The notes: generated by a model not told the origin, from the letters alone. 12,022 bases of DNA from Burkholderiaceae bacterium (GCA_023260355.1 JALQVJ010000164.1:1-12022), one strand, 5' to 3'. Positions 1 through 9,697 are shown, counted from the first letter of the stretch. Numbers and translations: made by a program.

Positions 1-207
1 AAATACGGCATCAACCGCCAGGAAATGGTTGATAAAATCCTGTTCGGCTATGGCTCGGTTGGCAATGACACGCCGATCACCGGCCACACGCCCATGCCTA
101 TGCCCATGCAACAGCGTGTGAATGGCGGCTCACACGGCCCCCATATGTCGATAGCGCGAGCAGCGATCAGGCGCCGCGTGTCCACACCACGCCGAGGAAA
201 ACGGTGA
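1..207 (+). pseudogene. 3' remnant of a peptide-type ABC substrate-binding protein (SBP family 5), probably truncated
   Basis: The frame is open from base 1, so the gene starts outside the window. The first 26 residues, with the core INRQEMVDKILFGYGSVGND followed by TPI, resemble a conserved segment in the middle-to-late part of periplasmic oligopeptide/dipeptide-binding proteins (the 'xxRQxxVDxxLxGxGxxGNDxPI' stretch). After about base 80 the translation (TGHTPMPMPMQQR, then an Arg-rich tail ending RRGKR) no longer looks like the family. The stop at 205-207 lies 41 bases inside the antisense 3' end of ubiA. Family members normally continue for well over 100 residues past this segment. The other two forward frames do not restore the pattern, so a simple frameshift does not explain it. 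I infer a gene cut by deletion or rearrangement near bases 80-166. An assembly join is also possible. Family call is moderate; truncation is an inference. Confidence 0.5.
115..136 (-). terminator. stem-loop downstream of ubiA
   Basis: CGTGTGA (115-121) pairs perfectly with TCACACG (130-136) around an 8-base loop, about 30 bases past the ubiA stop codon. A competing 7-bp inverted repeat, CACACGC (85-91) with GCGTGTG (114-120), overlaps it. There is no U-tract on either side, so it could be a mRNA 3'-end structure or a Rho-assisted stop rather than a classic intrinsic terminator. Weak call. Confidence 0.3.
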
Positions 208-1072
208 ACCCCAGCCAATGATTGAGGCGAAACGCCTGGAAACACTTCAAACGGTCGCGATGCCGAATCAAGCGGTAGTGCCAGACGACTTGGGCCGCAG
301 CAACCAGCATTGCCAGCCACCACAATGGCTGGCGCCCAACACCAAGGGCCCACGTCCATCCCGCCAAGTGAATCACGTAGAAGCACATGATCATGGCCAC
401 ATCCCAAGCCCCCAGGGTGATCGCCGAAGTCTTGATGCCCAAGTGGACATCGTCATCCCTATCCACCATGGCGTACTCCGTGTCATACGCCAGTACCCAA
501 CATAGATTCACCACCAACAACACCCAGGCCAGCCCAGGCACAGAATGCCACCAAAACGACCAGCCCTGCCAGGCTTGACCTGCTGCGTGGACCGCTGCAA
601 AGGCCATTGGGATGCCAAACGAAAACGCAACCCCTAAGACAGCCTGCGGCATGGCGAACCAGCGTTTGGCAAACGGATAGATCACGGCCACACCCAGCGC
701 CACCACTGACCAGACCACAGCAACTGGGTTGGTGCTCAGCACCAGTGCAAACGCAATCAGGGCGAGCACTGCGCCCACCTTCAGCGCCTCTCCCGGGGTC
801 ACAGCACCCGTCGTCACGGGTCGGTTTGCAGTGCGCTTCACATGCTTATCAAAGTCTCGATCAGCCACGTCATTGACGCAGCAGCCGGCGCTGCGCATCA
901 ATACAGTGCCAGCCACAAAGACGCACACCAAATGCCAGCCAGGGAAGCCATCAGCGGCGATCCAAAGCGCGGACAGCGACGGCCACAGCAACAGCAACCA
1001 ACCTGCCGGGCGATCCCATCGAATCAAGTCCAAGTACAAGCGCCATTTGGAGCGGACATTCAGGAATGGCAT
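167..1072 (-). CDS. ubiA: 4-hydroxybenzoate octaprenyltransferase UbiA
   Basis: Inner-membrane prenyltransferase that joins the octaprenyl chain to 4-hydroxybenzoate, the first membrane step of ubiquinone synthesis. The 301-residue product is close to the usual 290. Both Asp-rich prenyl-diphosphate/Mg2+ motifs of the UbiA family are present: NDVADRDFD at residues 67-75 and [13 protein letters not shown] at about 196-208. The N-terminal [15 protein letters not shown] (18-32) and the C-terminal [12 protein letters not shown] are also typical. Hydrophobic segments fill the rest, consistent with about eight or nine helices. An in-frame ATG lies 24 bases upstream, but the ATG at 1072 fits the family N-terminus and has a strong ribosome binding site 8 bases before it. 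The gene overlaps the end of oxyR by 13 bases, so its translation is probably coupled to oxyR. It appears intact. Confidence 0.96.
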   Translation of the reverse strand: MPFLNVRSKWRLYLDLIRWDRPAGWLLLLWPSLSALWIAADGFPGWHLVCVFVAGTVLMRSAGCCVNDVADRDFDKHVKRTANRPVTTGAVTPGEALKVGAVLALIAFALVLSTNPVAVVWSVVALGVAVIYPFAKRWFAMPQAVLGVAFSFGIPMAFAAVHAAGQAWQGWSFWWHSVPGLAWVLLVVNLCWVLAYDTEYAMVDRDDDVHLGIKTSAITLGAWDVAMIMCFYVIHLAGWTWALGVGRQPLWWLAMLVAAAQVVWHYRLIRHRDRLKCFQAFRLNHWLGFTVFLGVVWTRGA

Positions 1073-2037
1073 TTGTGCACCCCCTCCAAGTGACAATCCA
1101 TCACAGCTTGCTGGAGCGCATCAATGGCCTCCGTGCGGGTGAAGCTTTTGCGCCACGCCAAAACGACTCGGCGCATGGGTTCGTCCCCTTCGAACGGCAA
1201 GTAACGCACGTACTGCCAGTGCGACCACGCGGGGTCCATCGAGGGGGCGGGTTGCCCTAGCGGCGCGTTGACGCTGGACGGTGGCACCGACAAACGCGGC
1301 ACCAGGGTCACGCCCATGCCGGCTGCCACCATATGCTTGATGGTTTCCAAGGATGATCCTTCGAACCCACGGCTGATGCCTTCGCTGCCCGCTGCAAAGC
1401 GCCCAAACTCTGGACACACTTCCAGGACATGGTCGCGAAAGCAGTGCCCATTGGCCAACAACAACATCGTTTCTTTTTTGAGCAAATCAGCGTGCACTGT
1501 GGCGCGCTGCGCCAGCGCATGCTGGGCCGGCACCGCCGCCCAAAAAGGCTCATCGTAAAGTGGCACAGTCGTCAACTGGTGGGTCGGGAACGGCTCGGCC
1601 AGAATCGCGCAGTCGATTTCCCCCAGCCGCAGTTGCTCTAGAAGCCGGACCGTGAAGTTTTCTTGCAGCATGAGCGGCATTTGCGGCGTGCGCTCGATCA
1701 CTTTGCGCACCAAGTCTGGCAACAAATAAGGCGCAATCGTGTAAATCACCCCCAAGCGCAGCGGCCCCGCCAGAGGGTCTTGTCCACGCTTGGCGATTTC
1801 CTTGATCCCTTGCGCTTGCTCGAGGACCACTTGTGCTTGGCGAATGATTTCTTCACCCAGTGGTGTCACCGTGAGTTCATTGGCTTGGCGCTCAAACAGC
1901 ATGACCCCCAGCTCATCTTCGAGCTTTTTGATGGCGACTGACAACGTGGGTTGCGACACATGGCAACTCTCAGCCGCTTTGCCAAAGTGGCGTTCACGCG
2001 CCACAGCAACGATGTATTTGAGTTCGGTCAGCGTCAT
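1060..2037 (-). CDS. oxyR: LysR-type hydrogen peroxide sensor OxyR
   Basis: Cytoplasmic transcription factor that senses H2O2 by forming a disulfide and switches on catalase, peroxiredoxin and related genes. The 325-residue product begins [20 protein letters not shown], the usual OxyR/LysR winged helix-turn-helix, with [17 protein letters not shown] (28-44) as the recognition region. The redox pair is conserved at exactly the E. coli positions, Cys199 and Cys208, in [12 protein letters not shown], which separates OxyR from other LysR proteins. The effector domain follows (about 90-300). The start at 2037 was chosen from the family N-terminus; a GAAGG lies 10 bases upstream, and an in-frame ATG at 2079 would add 14 residues inside recG. 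The recG stop is only 5 bases away, so co-transcription with recG is likely. The C-terminal tail carries two further cysteines (315 and 323); its last residues are encoded by the ubiA start region. Confidence 0.96.
   Translation of the reverse strand: MTLTELKYIVAVARERHFGKAAESCHVSQPTLSVAIKKLEDELGVMLFERQANELTVTPLGEEIIRQAQVVLEQAQGIKEIAKRGQDPLAGPLRLGVIYTIAPYLLPDLVRKVIERTPQMPLMLQENFTVRLLEQLRLGEIDCAILAEPFPTHQLTTVPLYDEPFWAAVPAQHALAQRATVHADLLKKETMLLLANGHCFRDHVLEVCPEFGRFAAGSEGISRGFEGSSLETIKHMVAAGMGVTLVPRLSVPPSSVNAPLGQPAPSMDPAWSHWQYVRYLPFEGDEPMRRVVLAWRKSFTRTEAIDALQQAVMDCHLEGVHKCHS
1081..1087 (-). promoter_or_regulatory. ribosome binding site of ubiA inside oxyR
   Basis: GGAGGGG on the minus strand lies 8 bases before the ATG at 1072 and decides that start over the upstream in-frame ATG at 1096. 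It is inside oxyR, where the same bases encode Glu318-Gly319. Confidence 0.8.
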
Positions 2038-2042
2038 GCGAT

Positions 2043-4178
2043 TCAAGCCTTCAAGAAGTCTGATTTTGAACCCATCCACAAGTCAATGTGCGCTTGGGCC
2101 ATTTCAGGCCAACGCGCCCAAATCATTGGCGCTTCATCTCTGGCCCAATCGAGCACCGCCTCGTCCTCTTGGATATCTGCAAACTTCAGCAAGGCCGCGC
2201 CGGACTGACGCGCCCCCAAGAACTCACCCGGTCCTCGCAGCGCCAAATCGATGCGAGCCAATTCAAAACCGTCGTTGCTCTGCACCATCGCCTGCAATCG
2301 CTGTTTGGCGATCGGCCCCAAGGGTCCTCCGTACAACAACACGCACGCCGAGGCTTGCGCGCCCCGACCGACGCGGCCTCTCAACTGGTGCAGTTGGCTG
2401 AGCCCGAATCGCTCCGCGTGCTCAATGACCATCAGCGACGCGTTGGGTACGTCTACGCCCACCTCGATCACGGTGGTGCTGACAAGCACCCCGATGTGGC
2501 CAGCGACAAAGGCCGCCATGATGGCTTTTTTCTCTGCACTTGAAAGCCGGGCATGCAGCAAGGCGGCCATCGGTGGGTTTGCCGCGTGCAGCACAGACTC
2601 GCACGGTAGCTGGCCCAACGCCTCACAAACCTGCGCGTAGGCCTCGGTCGCACTCTGCAAATCCAAGGCCTCACTGTCCTCGATCAAGGGACAAACCCAA
2701 TAGGCTTGGCGTCCGGCTTCGACCTGTTTGACGATGCGGTGCATCACCTCTTCTCGCCGACTGTTGGCGATCGCTCGCGTGACCACAGGCGTGCGACCGG
2801 GCGGCAGCTCATCCAAGATCGAGACATCCAAATCGGCGTACAAGGTCATGGCCAGCGTGCGCGGGATTGGGGTCGCCGTCATCATCAGCATGTGCGGCTC
2901 TTGCGCTTGCGCCTCCCCAGCGACCCGCTGGCTCAGTTTGCGCCGCAGTGTCAGTCGCTGCTCGACACCGAACCGGTGTTGCTCGTCAACAATCACCAAG
3001 CCGAGCTTATGAAACGCAACGCTGTCTTGGATCAAGGCATGGGTTCCCACCACCAAGGCTGCCTCACCAGAAGCCACTGCGGCGAGCATGGCGTCGCGCT
3101 CCTTCTTCTTTTGCGTACCCACCAGCCATGCCACCTGCCGGCCTTGGCCCCTGAGCACAGGCTGCAGCCACTGCAACATCTTTTGAAAATGTTGCTCTGC
3201 CAAAATTTCTGTGGGCGCCATCAAAGCGCATTGCCACCCTGCCTCGATGCACACACATGCTGCCAAGGCTGCCACGATGGTCTTGCCCGCTCCAACGTCA
3301 CCCTGCAACAAGCGATTCATGGGCACAGCTAACCCAATGTCTTGCGCAATTTCCTGCACCACGCGCTGCTGCGCCCCTGTGAGCGCGAACGGCAGTTGTT
3401 CGAGCAACGCGTTGTGAAGCACCTGCGCCGGCGCGAGCAGGCGCGGGGCCCGTTGGGCGTCGCGCTCCTGTCTCGCGCGCCATTGCGCCAGTTGCTGAGC
3501 CAATAGCTCTTCTGCTTTGAGCCGCTGCCACGCGGGGTGGGTGCGATCCTCAATCTCGGCGATTCGACTATCGGGTGGCGGTTGGTGCAAATACTGCAGC
3601 GCACGGCCCAAACTCCACTCCTCTCCAACACCCAAGCGCGCCCAACTCTCGGCAGGCACAGTGCGCGGCCACTGGCAGCGACCCAGTCCGCCCAAAATCG
3701 CCTTTCGCAAGTACGCCTGAGGCAGCCCCGCCGTGGTCGGATACACCGGTGTCAATGCGTGCGGCACAGGCTCCTCCGCGGGTTTGACCGCAGGGTGGAC
3801 CATTTCCAGCCCGAAGAAGCTGCCCTTCAGGTCACCACGGATGCGCAGCGCCCGGCCAACGGCCATCATCTTTTGTTGGTTGCCGTAAAAATTAAAGAAT
3901 CGCAACAAACATTTGTGCTCGCCGTCTTGCACCGTGACCTGCAACTGGCGGCGTGGCCTGAATCCCACTTCACATCGAACCACCACGCCAAGGAATTGGA
4001 CCGGCTGGCCCGATAGCTCGGGCGACAAGCGCTGCACTTGCGTCTCATCCTCGTAGCGAAAGGGAATGTGCAGCGCCAAATCGACAGGCCGACGCAGGCC
4101 CATGCGATCCATCGCCAATTTGGCCGGACTGGCGCGCTTGGTGGCGGTCTGCGGGAGGGATGCGGCCGACTTCGACAT
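2043..4178 (-). CDS. recG: ATP-dependent DNA helicase RecG
   Basis: Superfamily 2 helicase that remodels stalled replication forks and drives branch migration of Holliday junctions. The product has 711 residues, a normal length for the family (E. coli 693). An N-terminal wedge/OB-fold region (about 50-150) precedes the motor: Walker A GDVGAGKT (293-300), APTEILAEQHF (321-331), the Walker B variant DEQH (398-401) within VIVDEQHRFG, TATPIPRT (434-441), STTVIEVGVDVPNA (567-580) and motif VI QLRGRVGRG (598-606). The RecG-specific C-terminal part LRGPGEFLGARQSG (647-660) is present. The start at 4178 (MSKSAASLPQ) is preferred because the upstream ATG at 4262 would run into the divergent queA; no clear ribosome binding site is visible, so this start is less certain than the gene itself. 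It is followed closely by oxyR and ubiA. Confidence 0.96.
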   Translation of the reverse strand: MSKSAASLPQTATKRASPAKLAMDRMGLRRPVDLALHIPFRYEDETQVQRLSPELSGQPVQFLGVVVRCEVGFRPRRQLQVTVQDGEHKCLLRFFNFYGNQQKMMAVGRALRIRGDLKGSFFGLEMVHPAVKPAEEPVPHALTPVYPTTAGLPQAYLRKAILGGLGRCQWPRTVPAESWARLGVGEEWSLGRALQYLHQPPPDSRIAEIEDRTHPAWQRLKAEELLAQQLAQWRARQERDAQRAPRLLAPAQVLHNALLEQLPFALTGAQQRVVQEIAQDIGLAVPMNRLLQGDVGAGKTIVAALAACVCIEAGWQCALMAPTEILAEQHFQKMLQWLQPVLRGQGRQVAWLVGTQKKKERDAMLAAVASGEAALVVGTHALIQDSVAFHKLGLVIVDEQHRFGVEQRLTLRRKLSQRVAGEAQAQEPHMLMMTATPIPRTLAMTLYADLDVSILDELPPGRTPVVTRAIANSRREEVMHRIVKQVEAGRQAYWVCPLIEDSEALDLQSATEAYAQVCEALGQLPCESVLHAANPPMAALLHARLSSAEKKAIMAAFVAGHIGVLVSTTVIEVGVDVPNASLMVIEHAERFGLSQLHQLRGRVGRGAQASACVLLYGGPLGPIAKQRLQAMVQSNDGFELARIDLALRGPGEFLGARQSGAALLKFADIQEDEAVLDWARDEAPMIWARWPEMAQAHIDLWMGSKSDFLKA

Positions 4179-4248
4179 GGCAATGATTGTGAACGAATTT
4201 GGCCTCGCGCTTGAGAGACAATTCAAGCCAAACACGACGACAGCACTT
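4179..4248. promoter_or_regulatory. divergent recG/queA intergenic region
   Basis: This 70-base gap must hold, or lie between, the promoters for recG (leftward) and queA (rightward). I could not find a convincing -35/-10 pair for either direction. A short imperfect symmetry is visible: CTTGA (4210-4214) and TCAAG (4223-4227), 8 bases apart. Neither gene has a clear Shine-Dalgarno sequence at its preferred start. Confidence 0.45.
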
Positions 4249-5331
4249 ATGCCAGCGACCACGTATCAACTCAGCGACTTTGACTTTCAGCTTGACCCCG
4301 ACTTGATCGCGCAGCACCCCGCGACTGAGCGAACGGCGTCTCGATTGCTCAATGGCGAGAACGCACTCCCCGAAGACCTTCATTTTCGCGATCTGCCACG
4401 CCTCTTGCGTGCTGGCGACTTGCTTGTCTTCAACGACACAAAAGTCATCAAGGCGCGGCTTTTTGGGCAAAAGTCCAGTGGCGGCCAAGTCGAGATTTTG
4501 GTAGAGCGTGTGCTCAATCCAGCGCCTGGAGAGGCGGCACGCGAGGTGGTCGGCCACATCAAAGTGAGCCGCAAACCCACACCCGGTAGCCATATTGATA
4601 TGGCGGGCTACGACCCTGCGCATCCAGGGCGCGGATTTCGCGCCGAGGTGTTGGGACGCTGGCCGGACGAACAAGGTCGCCTGTTTCACTTCCGATTCAG
4701 CGCAGACGCCTACCAACTCATGGACGAATACGGGCATGTGCCCCTGCCACCCTACATCACGCACGCCGATGAAGAGGAGGATGTGCGGCGTTATCAAACT
4801 GTGTTTGCCAAAAACCCAGGCGCAGTCGCGGCACCGACGGCAGCGCTCCATTTCGATGAAGCGCTCCTGGCTCAAATCCAAGCCCAAGGCGTCGAGACCG
4901 CCAACGTGACTTTGCATGTGGGCGCGGGAACATTTGCGCCAGTCAAGGGCGAATCATTGGATGACCACCACATGCATTCCGAGTGGTATCGCGTCCCGGA
5001 GGCAACCGCGCAGGCGATTGAGGCCTGCAAGGCCCGCGGTGGCCGCGTGATCGCCGTGGGCACGACCACGGTGCGCACGCTAGAGTCGTGGGCGACCTCC
5101 GGCGAGCGCGAGGGAGACACGCAAATCTTTATCAAACCGGGCTACACCTTTCACCACATTGATGCGCTCATCACCAACTTTCACTTGCCCAAATCAACCC
5201 TGTTGATGTTGGTCAGCGCCTTCACGGGCCATGAGCACATGCACCGCCTGTATGCCCACGCGACGGCGCAGCGCTACCGGTTCTTCAGCTACGGCGATGC
5301 CATGTGGCTCACCCGCAAGCCCAGTACCTGA
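4249..5331 (+). CDS. queA: tRNA preQ1(34) S-adenosylmethionine ribosyltransferase-isomerase QueA
   Basis: Transfers and isomerises the ribosyl group of S-adenosylmethionine onto preQ1 in the tRNA anticodon, giving epoxyqueuosine, the penultimate step in making queuosine. The 360-residue product matches the usual size (E. coli 356). Family hallmarks in order: LDPDLIAQHPATERTASRLL (15-34), DLLVFNDTKVIKARLFG (57-73), EYGHVPLPPYI (160-170), RYQTVFAKNPGAVAAPTA (181-198), TLHVGAGTFAPV (221-232), HMHSEWY (241-247), GTTTVRTLES (271-280) and LITNFHLPKSTLLMLVSAFTG (307-327, quoted across its span). The start was set by family alignment, since the open frame extends far upstream antisense to recG; the Shine-Dalgarno is weak. 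tgt follows after 36 bases in the same direction, so the two form a queuosine operon. Confidence 0.96.
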   Translation: MPATTYQLSDFDFQLDPDLIAQHPATERTASRLLNGENALPEDLHFRDLPRLLRAGDLLVFNDTKVIKARLFGQKSSGGQVEILVERVLNPAPGEAAREVVGHIKVSRKPTPGSHIDMAGYDPAHPGRGFRAEVLGRWPDEQGRLFHFRFSADAYQLMDEYGHVPLPPYITHADEEEDVRRYQTVFAKNPGAVAAPTAALHFDEALLAQIQAQGVETANVTLHVGAGTFAPVKGESLDDHHMHSEWYRVPEATAQAIEACKARGGRVIAVGTTTVRTLESWATSGEREGDTQIFIKPGYTFHHIDALITNFHLPKSTLLMLVSAFTGHEHMHRLYAHATAQRYRFFSYGDAMWLTRKPST

Positions 5332-6579
<1,248 letters not shown>

Positions 6580-6585
6580 TCCACA

Positions 6586-6636
6586 CCCCGACACCAGCGT
6601 GCGCGTTGCTGCGCGACACGCTGGCGTGACTCGGGG
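6586..6636. terminator. stem-loop between convergent tgt and livM
   Basis: A long inverted repeat fills the 57-base gap. The inner stem is CCAGCGTG (6594-6601) with CACGCTGG (6617-6624), continued by CGCG/CGCG around a 6-base loop TTGCTG with one bulged A at 6616. An outer stem CCCCGA (6586-6591) with TCGGGG (6631-6636) closes the structure. It is symmetric and would fold in both transcripts, fitting a bidirectional stop for two convergent operons. There is no U-tract, so termination efficiency is uncertain. A second small repeat, GGGTCA-G-TGACCC (6634-6646), sits on the livM stop codon. Confidence 0.6.
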
Positions 6637-7971
6637 TCAGTGACCCGATCGTGCGCGCTGCGCCGACTCCGGCAACAACCCTCGGGGCCTGAACCTGAGG
6701 GTGATCAGCAAGATCAATCCCATGGTGATCAAGCGCATGTGGGCTGCGCTGTCGAGCAACTGTTCGCGCCATGGGTGGTTGGGGTCCATGCCCGAAGTGA
6801 CCGTGCTGAGCAACCAGTGGCCAATGGGCTCGGCTTCCACCCAGAAGAACCAAATCAAAAATCCACCCAAGATAGATCCCAAGTTATTGCCTGAACCGCC
6901 CACGATCACCATCACCCAAATCAAAAAGGTGAATCGCAGAGGGTTGTATGACGTCGGCGTGAACTGGCCATCCATCGTGGTCATCATCGCGCCAGCCAGG
7001 CCGACAATCGCAGAGCCCAACACAAAGACTTGCAAATGGCGACCCGTCACGTGTTTGCCCATCGCCTCGGCCGCCGCCTCGTTGTCGCGAATCGCTCGCA
7101 TCATGCGACCCCAAGGCGAACGCAAAGCCGTTTGCGCCAGCCACATCAGCAGGGCCAAGAGAGCGATCGCCATACCGGCATACAGCAACTTCACGTAGAT
7201 CGAAGAAAAGTCTTGGACCGACACACCCAAGCGGGCAGCCCAATCTTGAACCCACGTGGCGGCTTGCAAATCAATCTCGTATGGCACGGGCCGCGGCAAG
7301 CCATTGACATTCTTGACGCCGCGGGTCAACCACTCCTCGTTCTTGAGCACCGCAATGATGATTTCCGAAATCCCCAGGGTTGCGATGGCCAAATAGTCGG
7401 AGCGCAGGCCCAGGGTGATTTTCCCAATCACCCAAGCCACACTGGCCGCCAGCAGACCACCCACGACCCACGCGAACACAATCGGCAAGCCCAAGCCGCC
7501 CAAGAATCCGGTTTGTGCGGGATTCACAGACTCGATGGCCTCAACGGCAGGATCAAACACCGCACGGAATGTGAAAAAACCCACCACGATGATGGCGATC
7601 ATCGCATTGCGTCGCATCGGGCCTTTCCTCAGACGGCGGTGCGCCATCACAGCGGCAACGACCGTGACGACGAGCACCAACAGTGCCAAGCCGATACCAC
7701 TGCCACCGGCCTCCCATGCTGGCGCCACTGGCTTCATCGAGACCAGCACGCCTGCGATGCCGCCCAGGGCCGCAAAGCCCATCAAGCCGACGTTGAACAA
7801 CCCGGCATAGCCCCACTGCACGTTCAGGCCCAGCGACATGATCGCTGCGATCAAGCAGTAATTGAGAATGGTCAACGCCAAAGACCAGCTCTGGATCAAC
7901 CCCACCGCGACCAAGGCTGCGGCGATGACACCAAACAACCAAATCGCTTGTATAGAAGTTCGTTGGGTCAT
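6637..7971 (-). CDS. livM: branched-chain amino acid-type ABC transporter permease LivM
   Basis: One of the two membrane permeases of a LIV-type (HAAT family) ABC importer, pairing with LivH in the inner membrane. The 444-residue product has several hydrophobic segments (for example about 8-28, 30-50, 92-110, 122-136, 162-183, 262-282, 316-333, 346-376 and 412-426). Family motifs are LGLNVQWGYAGLFNVGLMGF (47-66), SDYLAIATLGISEI (191-204), the ATPase-docking loop SPWGRMMRAIRDNEAAAEAMG (285-305, cytoplasmic) and MVIVGGSGNNLGSILGG (354-370). It is slightly longer than E. coli LivM (425). The start at 7971 is set by an ATGA overlap with the livH stop and by GGGGA about 8 bases upstream; the open frame continues further up within livH but has no family similarity. 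It is the last gene of the operon. Confidence 0.94.
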   Translation of the reverse strand: MTQRTSIQAIWLFGVIAAALVAVGLIQSWSLALTILNYCLIAAIMSLGLNVQWGYAGLFNVGLMGFAALGGIAGVLVSMKPVAPAWEAGGSGIGLALLVLVVTVVAAVMAHRRLRKGPMRRNAMIAIIVVGFFTFRAVFDPAVEAIESVNPAQTGFLGGLGLPIVFAWVVGGLLAASVAWVIGKITLGLRSDYLAIATLGISEIIIAVLKNEEWLTRGVKNVNGLPRPVPYEIDLQAATWVQDWAARLGVSVQDFSSIYVKLLYAGMAIALLALLMWLAQTALRSPWGRMMRAIRDNEAAAEAMGKHVTGRHLQVFVLGSAIVGLAGAMMTTMDGQFTPTSYNPLRFTFLIWVMVIVGGSGNNLGSILGGFLIWFFWVEAEPIGHWLLSTVTSGMDPNHPWREQLLDSAAHMRLITMGLILLITLRFRPRGLLPESAQRARSGH

Positions 7972-8981
7972 ACCGATTTCCCCGCAAAAATACCGGTGGG
8001 TCGCAACAACAGGACCAAAACCAAAATCACAAACGAGACTGCAAACTTGTAGTCTGTCGACAGCAACTGCACCAGTCCATCCGGAGCCCATGATTCGGGC
8101 ACCCAGTAAGTGATGAACTTCTTGTACGCATAGGTCACCGTGACCTCAGAGAAAGCGATCACGAAACCGCCCGCAATCGCGCCAAGTGGATTACCCAAGC
8201 CGCCCACAATGGCAGACGCAAAAATGGGCAGCAGCAACTGCATGTAGGTGAACGGCTTGAAGCCTTTGTCCAAACCGTACAGGACGCCGGCGATGGTCGC
8301 CAAGGTGGCTGAGATCATCCAAGTGATCATCACCACGCGTTCGGGGTTAATGCCTGACAAGAGCGCCAAATCTTCGTTATCTGAGAACGCGCGCATTGAC
8401 TTGCCAGCGCGCGTGCGCTCCAAAAACCAAAACAGTGCCGCCACGACAATGACCGCAGTCACGATGGTCAACGCCTGGGATGTTTTGAAAGCCAAGCCCT
8501 CAGCCAAGCCAGTCAACTCGCGGAATTCAAGGGCGCCGATGATGAAACGAGAGCCGTCTCCAAAGCGCTGGTCTCCGGTGCCGATGATGAATCGGACCAA
8601 GCCATTCATGATGAACATCACGCCAATCGACGAGATGAGGAACACCACAGGTGGCGCGCGCATCTTGCGGTGGTATCGGTAGACCCACTTGTCGGTGACC
8701 CAGACCAATGCCATGGTCGCCACCACAGCGAATGGCACGGCCAAGAGGGCGGTTGGCAAGACGCCAAAGCTGACGCCCTTGGATTGCAACCACCATGTCA
8801 CCAAGATCGTGATCATCGTGCCAAACGCCATGGTGTCGCCATGCGCAAAGTTCGAAAATCGCAAAATCCCGTACACCAGGGTCACACCCAAGGCGCCCAA
8901 TGCCAACTGGCTGCCGTAGGCTGTGGCAGGGATGATCACAAAGTTCATCAGCAAAACGAAGCTGTTGAGAATGTCTTCCAT
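7968..8981 (-). CDS. livH: branched-chain amino acid-type ABC transporter permease LivH
   Basis: Partner permease of LivM in the LIV-type importer. The 337-residue product is a little longer than the E. coli protein (308), mainly from an N-terminal extension and the loop at about 133-165. Diagnostic features are GALGVTLVYGILRFSNFAHGD (29-49, around the second helix), the cytoplasmic docking loop GKSMRAFSDNEDLALLSGIN (193-212) and FASAIVGGLGNPLGAIAGG (254-272). Hydrophobic segments are spaced as expected for about eight helices. The start has a good ribosome binding site, GGGAGG, about 5 bases before the ATG, and lies 1 base after the livF stop. Its stop overlaps the livM start in an ATGA, so the two permeases are probably made in equal amounts by translational coupling. 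Confidence 0.94.
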   Translation of the reverse strand: MEDILNSFVLLMNFVIIPATAYGSQLALGALGVTLVYGILRFSNFAHGDTMAFGTMITILVTWWLQSKGVSFGVLPTALLAVPFAVVATMALVWVTDKWVYRYHRKMRAPPVVFLISSIGVMFIMNGLVRFIIGTGDQRFGDGSRFIIGALEFRELTGLAEGLAFKTSQALTIVTAVIVVAALFWFLERTRAGKSMRAFSDNEDLALLSGINPERVVMITWMISATLATIAGVLYGLDKGFKPFTYMQLLLPIFASAIVGGLGNPLGAIAGGFVIAFSEVTVTYAYKKFITYWVPESWAPDGLVQLLSTDYKFAVSFVILVLVLLLRPTGIFAGKSV

Positions 8982-8982
8982 G

Positions 8983-9687
8983 TCAGCCTCCCAAGAATGT
9001 GCGTCGGACTTCGGGGTCAGCCATCAGCGCTGCACCCGTGTCAGTAAACCGGTTGGCGCCTTGCACCAACACGTAGCCTTTGTCAGCGATATTGAGCGCT
9101 TGTTTGGCGTTTTGCTCCACCATCAAAATCGCAATCCCTGTGCGCGCGATCTCAATGATCCGGTCAAACAGCTCGTCCATCACGATCGGTGACACCCCTG
9201 CTGTCGGCTCGTCCAGCATCAGCACTTTGGGCTGCGTCATGAGGGCGCGCCCCACCGCCACCTGCTGGCGCTGGCCGCCAGACAATTGCCCCGCAGGTTG
9301 CTTGCGCTTTTCTTTGAGGATGGGGAACAAGTCATACACCTGCTCCATCGTGCCCTTGAAATCGTCCTGTCGAATGAAGGCACCCATCTCTAAGTTCTCT
9401 TCCACCGACATCGACGTGAACACGTTGTGGGTCTGAGGCACAAAGCCCATGCCTTTTTTGACCCGATCTTGCGGTGACAGCTTGGTGATGTCCTCACCAT
9501 CCATGCGCACGCTGCCCTCGCGAACGTTGAGCATCCCGAAAATGGCCTTCATGGCAGTCGATTTGCCAGCGCCATTGGGCCCAACGATCACGGCGATTTC
9601 GCCTTTTTCAACCGAAATGGTGCAGCCGTGCAGGATGTCTGCACCGCCATAGCCCCCGGTCATGTTTTCGCCAATCAAAAAACTCAT
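8983..9687 (-). CDS. livF: branched-chain amino acid-type ABC transporter ATPase LivF
   Basis: Cytoplasmic ATPase that powers the LIV-type importer, acting as a dimer with LivG. The 234-residue protein has Walker A GPNGAGKS (36-43), the Q-loop in FVPQTHNVF (82-90), the ABC signature LSGGQRQQVAVGRAL (135-149), Walker B VLMLDEPTAG (155-164) and ILMVEQNAKQAL (187-198). The last has Gln where most ABC ATPases have the switch His; from memory this EQN is characteristic of LivF proteins and is not a defect. The start is set by AAGGGG in TAAGGGG, which shares bases with the livG stop codon, 10 bases upstream. The next gene, livH, starts 1 base after the livF stop. Confidence 0.95.
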   Translation of the reverse strand: MSFLIGENMTGGYGGADILHGCTISVEKGEIAVIVGPNGAGKSTAMKAIFGMLNVREGSVRMDGEDITKLSPQDRVKKGMGFVPQTHNVFTSMSVEENLEMGAFIRQDDFKGTMEQVYDLFPILKEKRKQPAGQLSGGQRQQVAVGRALMTQPKVLMLDEPTAGVSPIVMDELFDRIIEIARTGIAILMVEQNAKQALNIADKGYVLVQGANRFTDTGAALMADPEVRRTFLGG

Positions 9688-9697
9688 TTGGCGCCCC

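Noticed and set aside
91..109. Short ATGCC/TATGCCC/ATGC repeat at the left edge as a possible tandem repeat
   Set aside because: Only two to three imperfect units; explained by the low-complexity PMPMPM coding stretch.
4179..4262. Longer recG start at 4262
   Set aside because: The extra 28 residues do not resemble RecG N-termini and would overlap the start of the divergent queA.
4045..4917. 290-codon open frame on the minus strand opposite queA, reaching into recG
   Set aside because: It overlaps two certain genes out of frame and has no recognisable motif.
7030..8052. 340-codon open frame on the plus strand opposite livM and the end of livH
   Set aside because: Its translation is full of His, Gln and Arg with no family pattern, as expected for the reverse of membrane-protein codons; livM on the other strand is certain.
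7972..8091. Longer livM start at 8091
   Set aside because: The added residues lie inside livH and have no permease similarity; the ATGA overlap with a good ribosome binding site explains the start at 7971.
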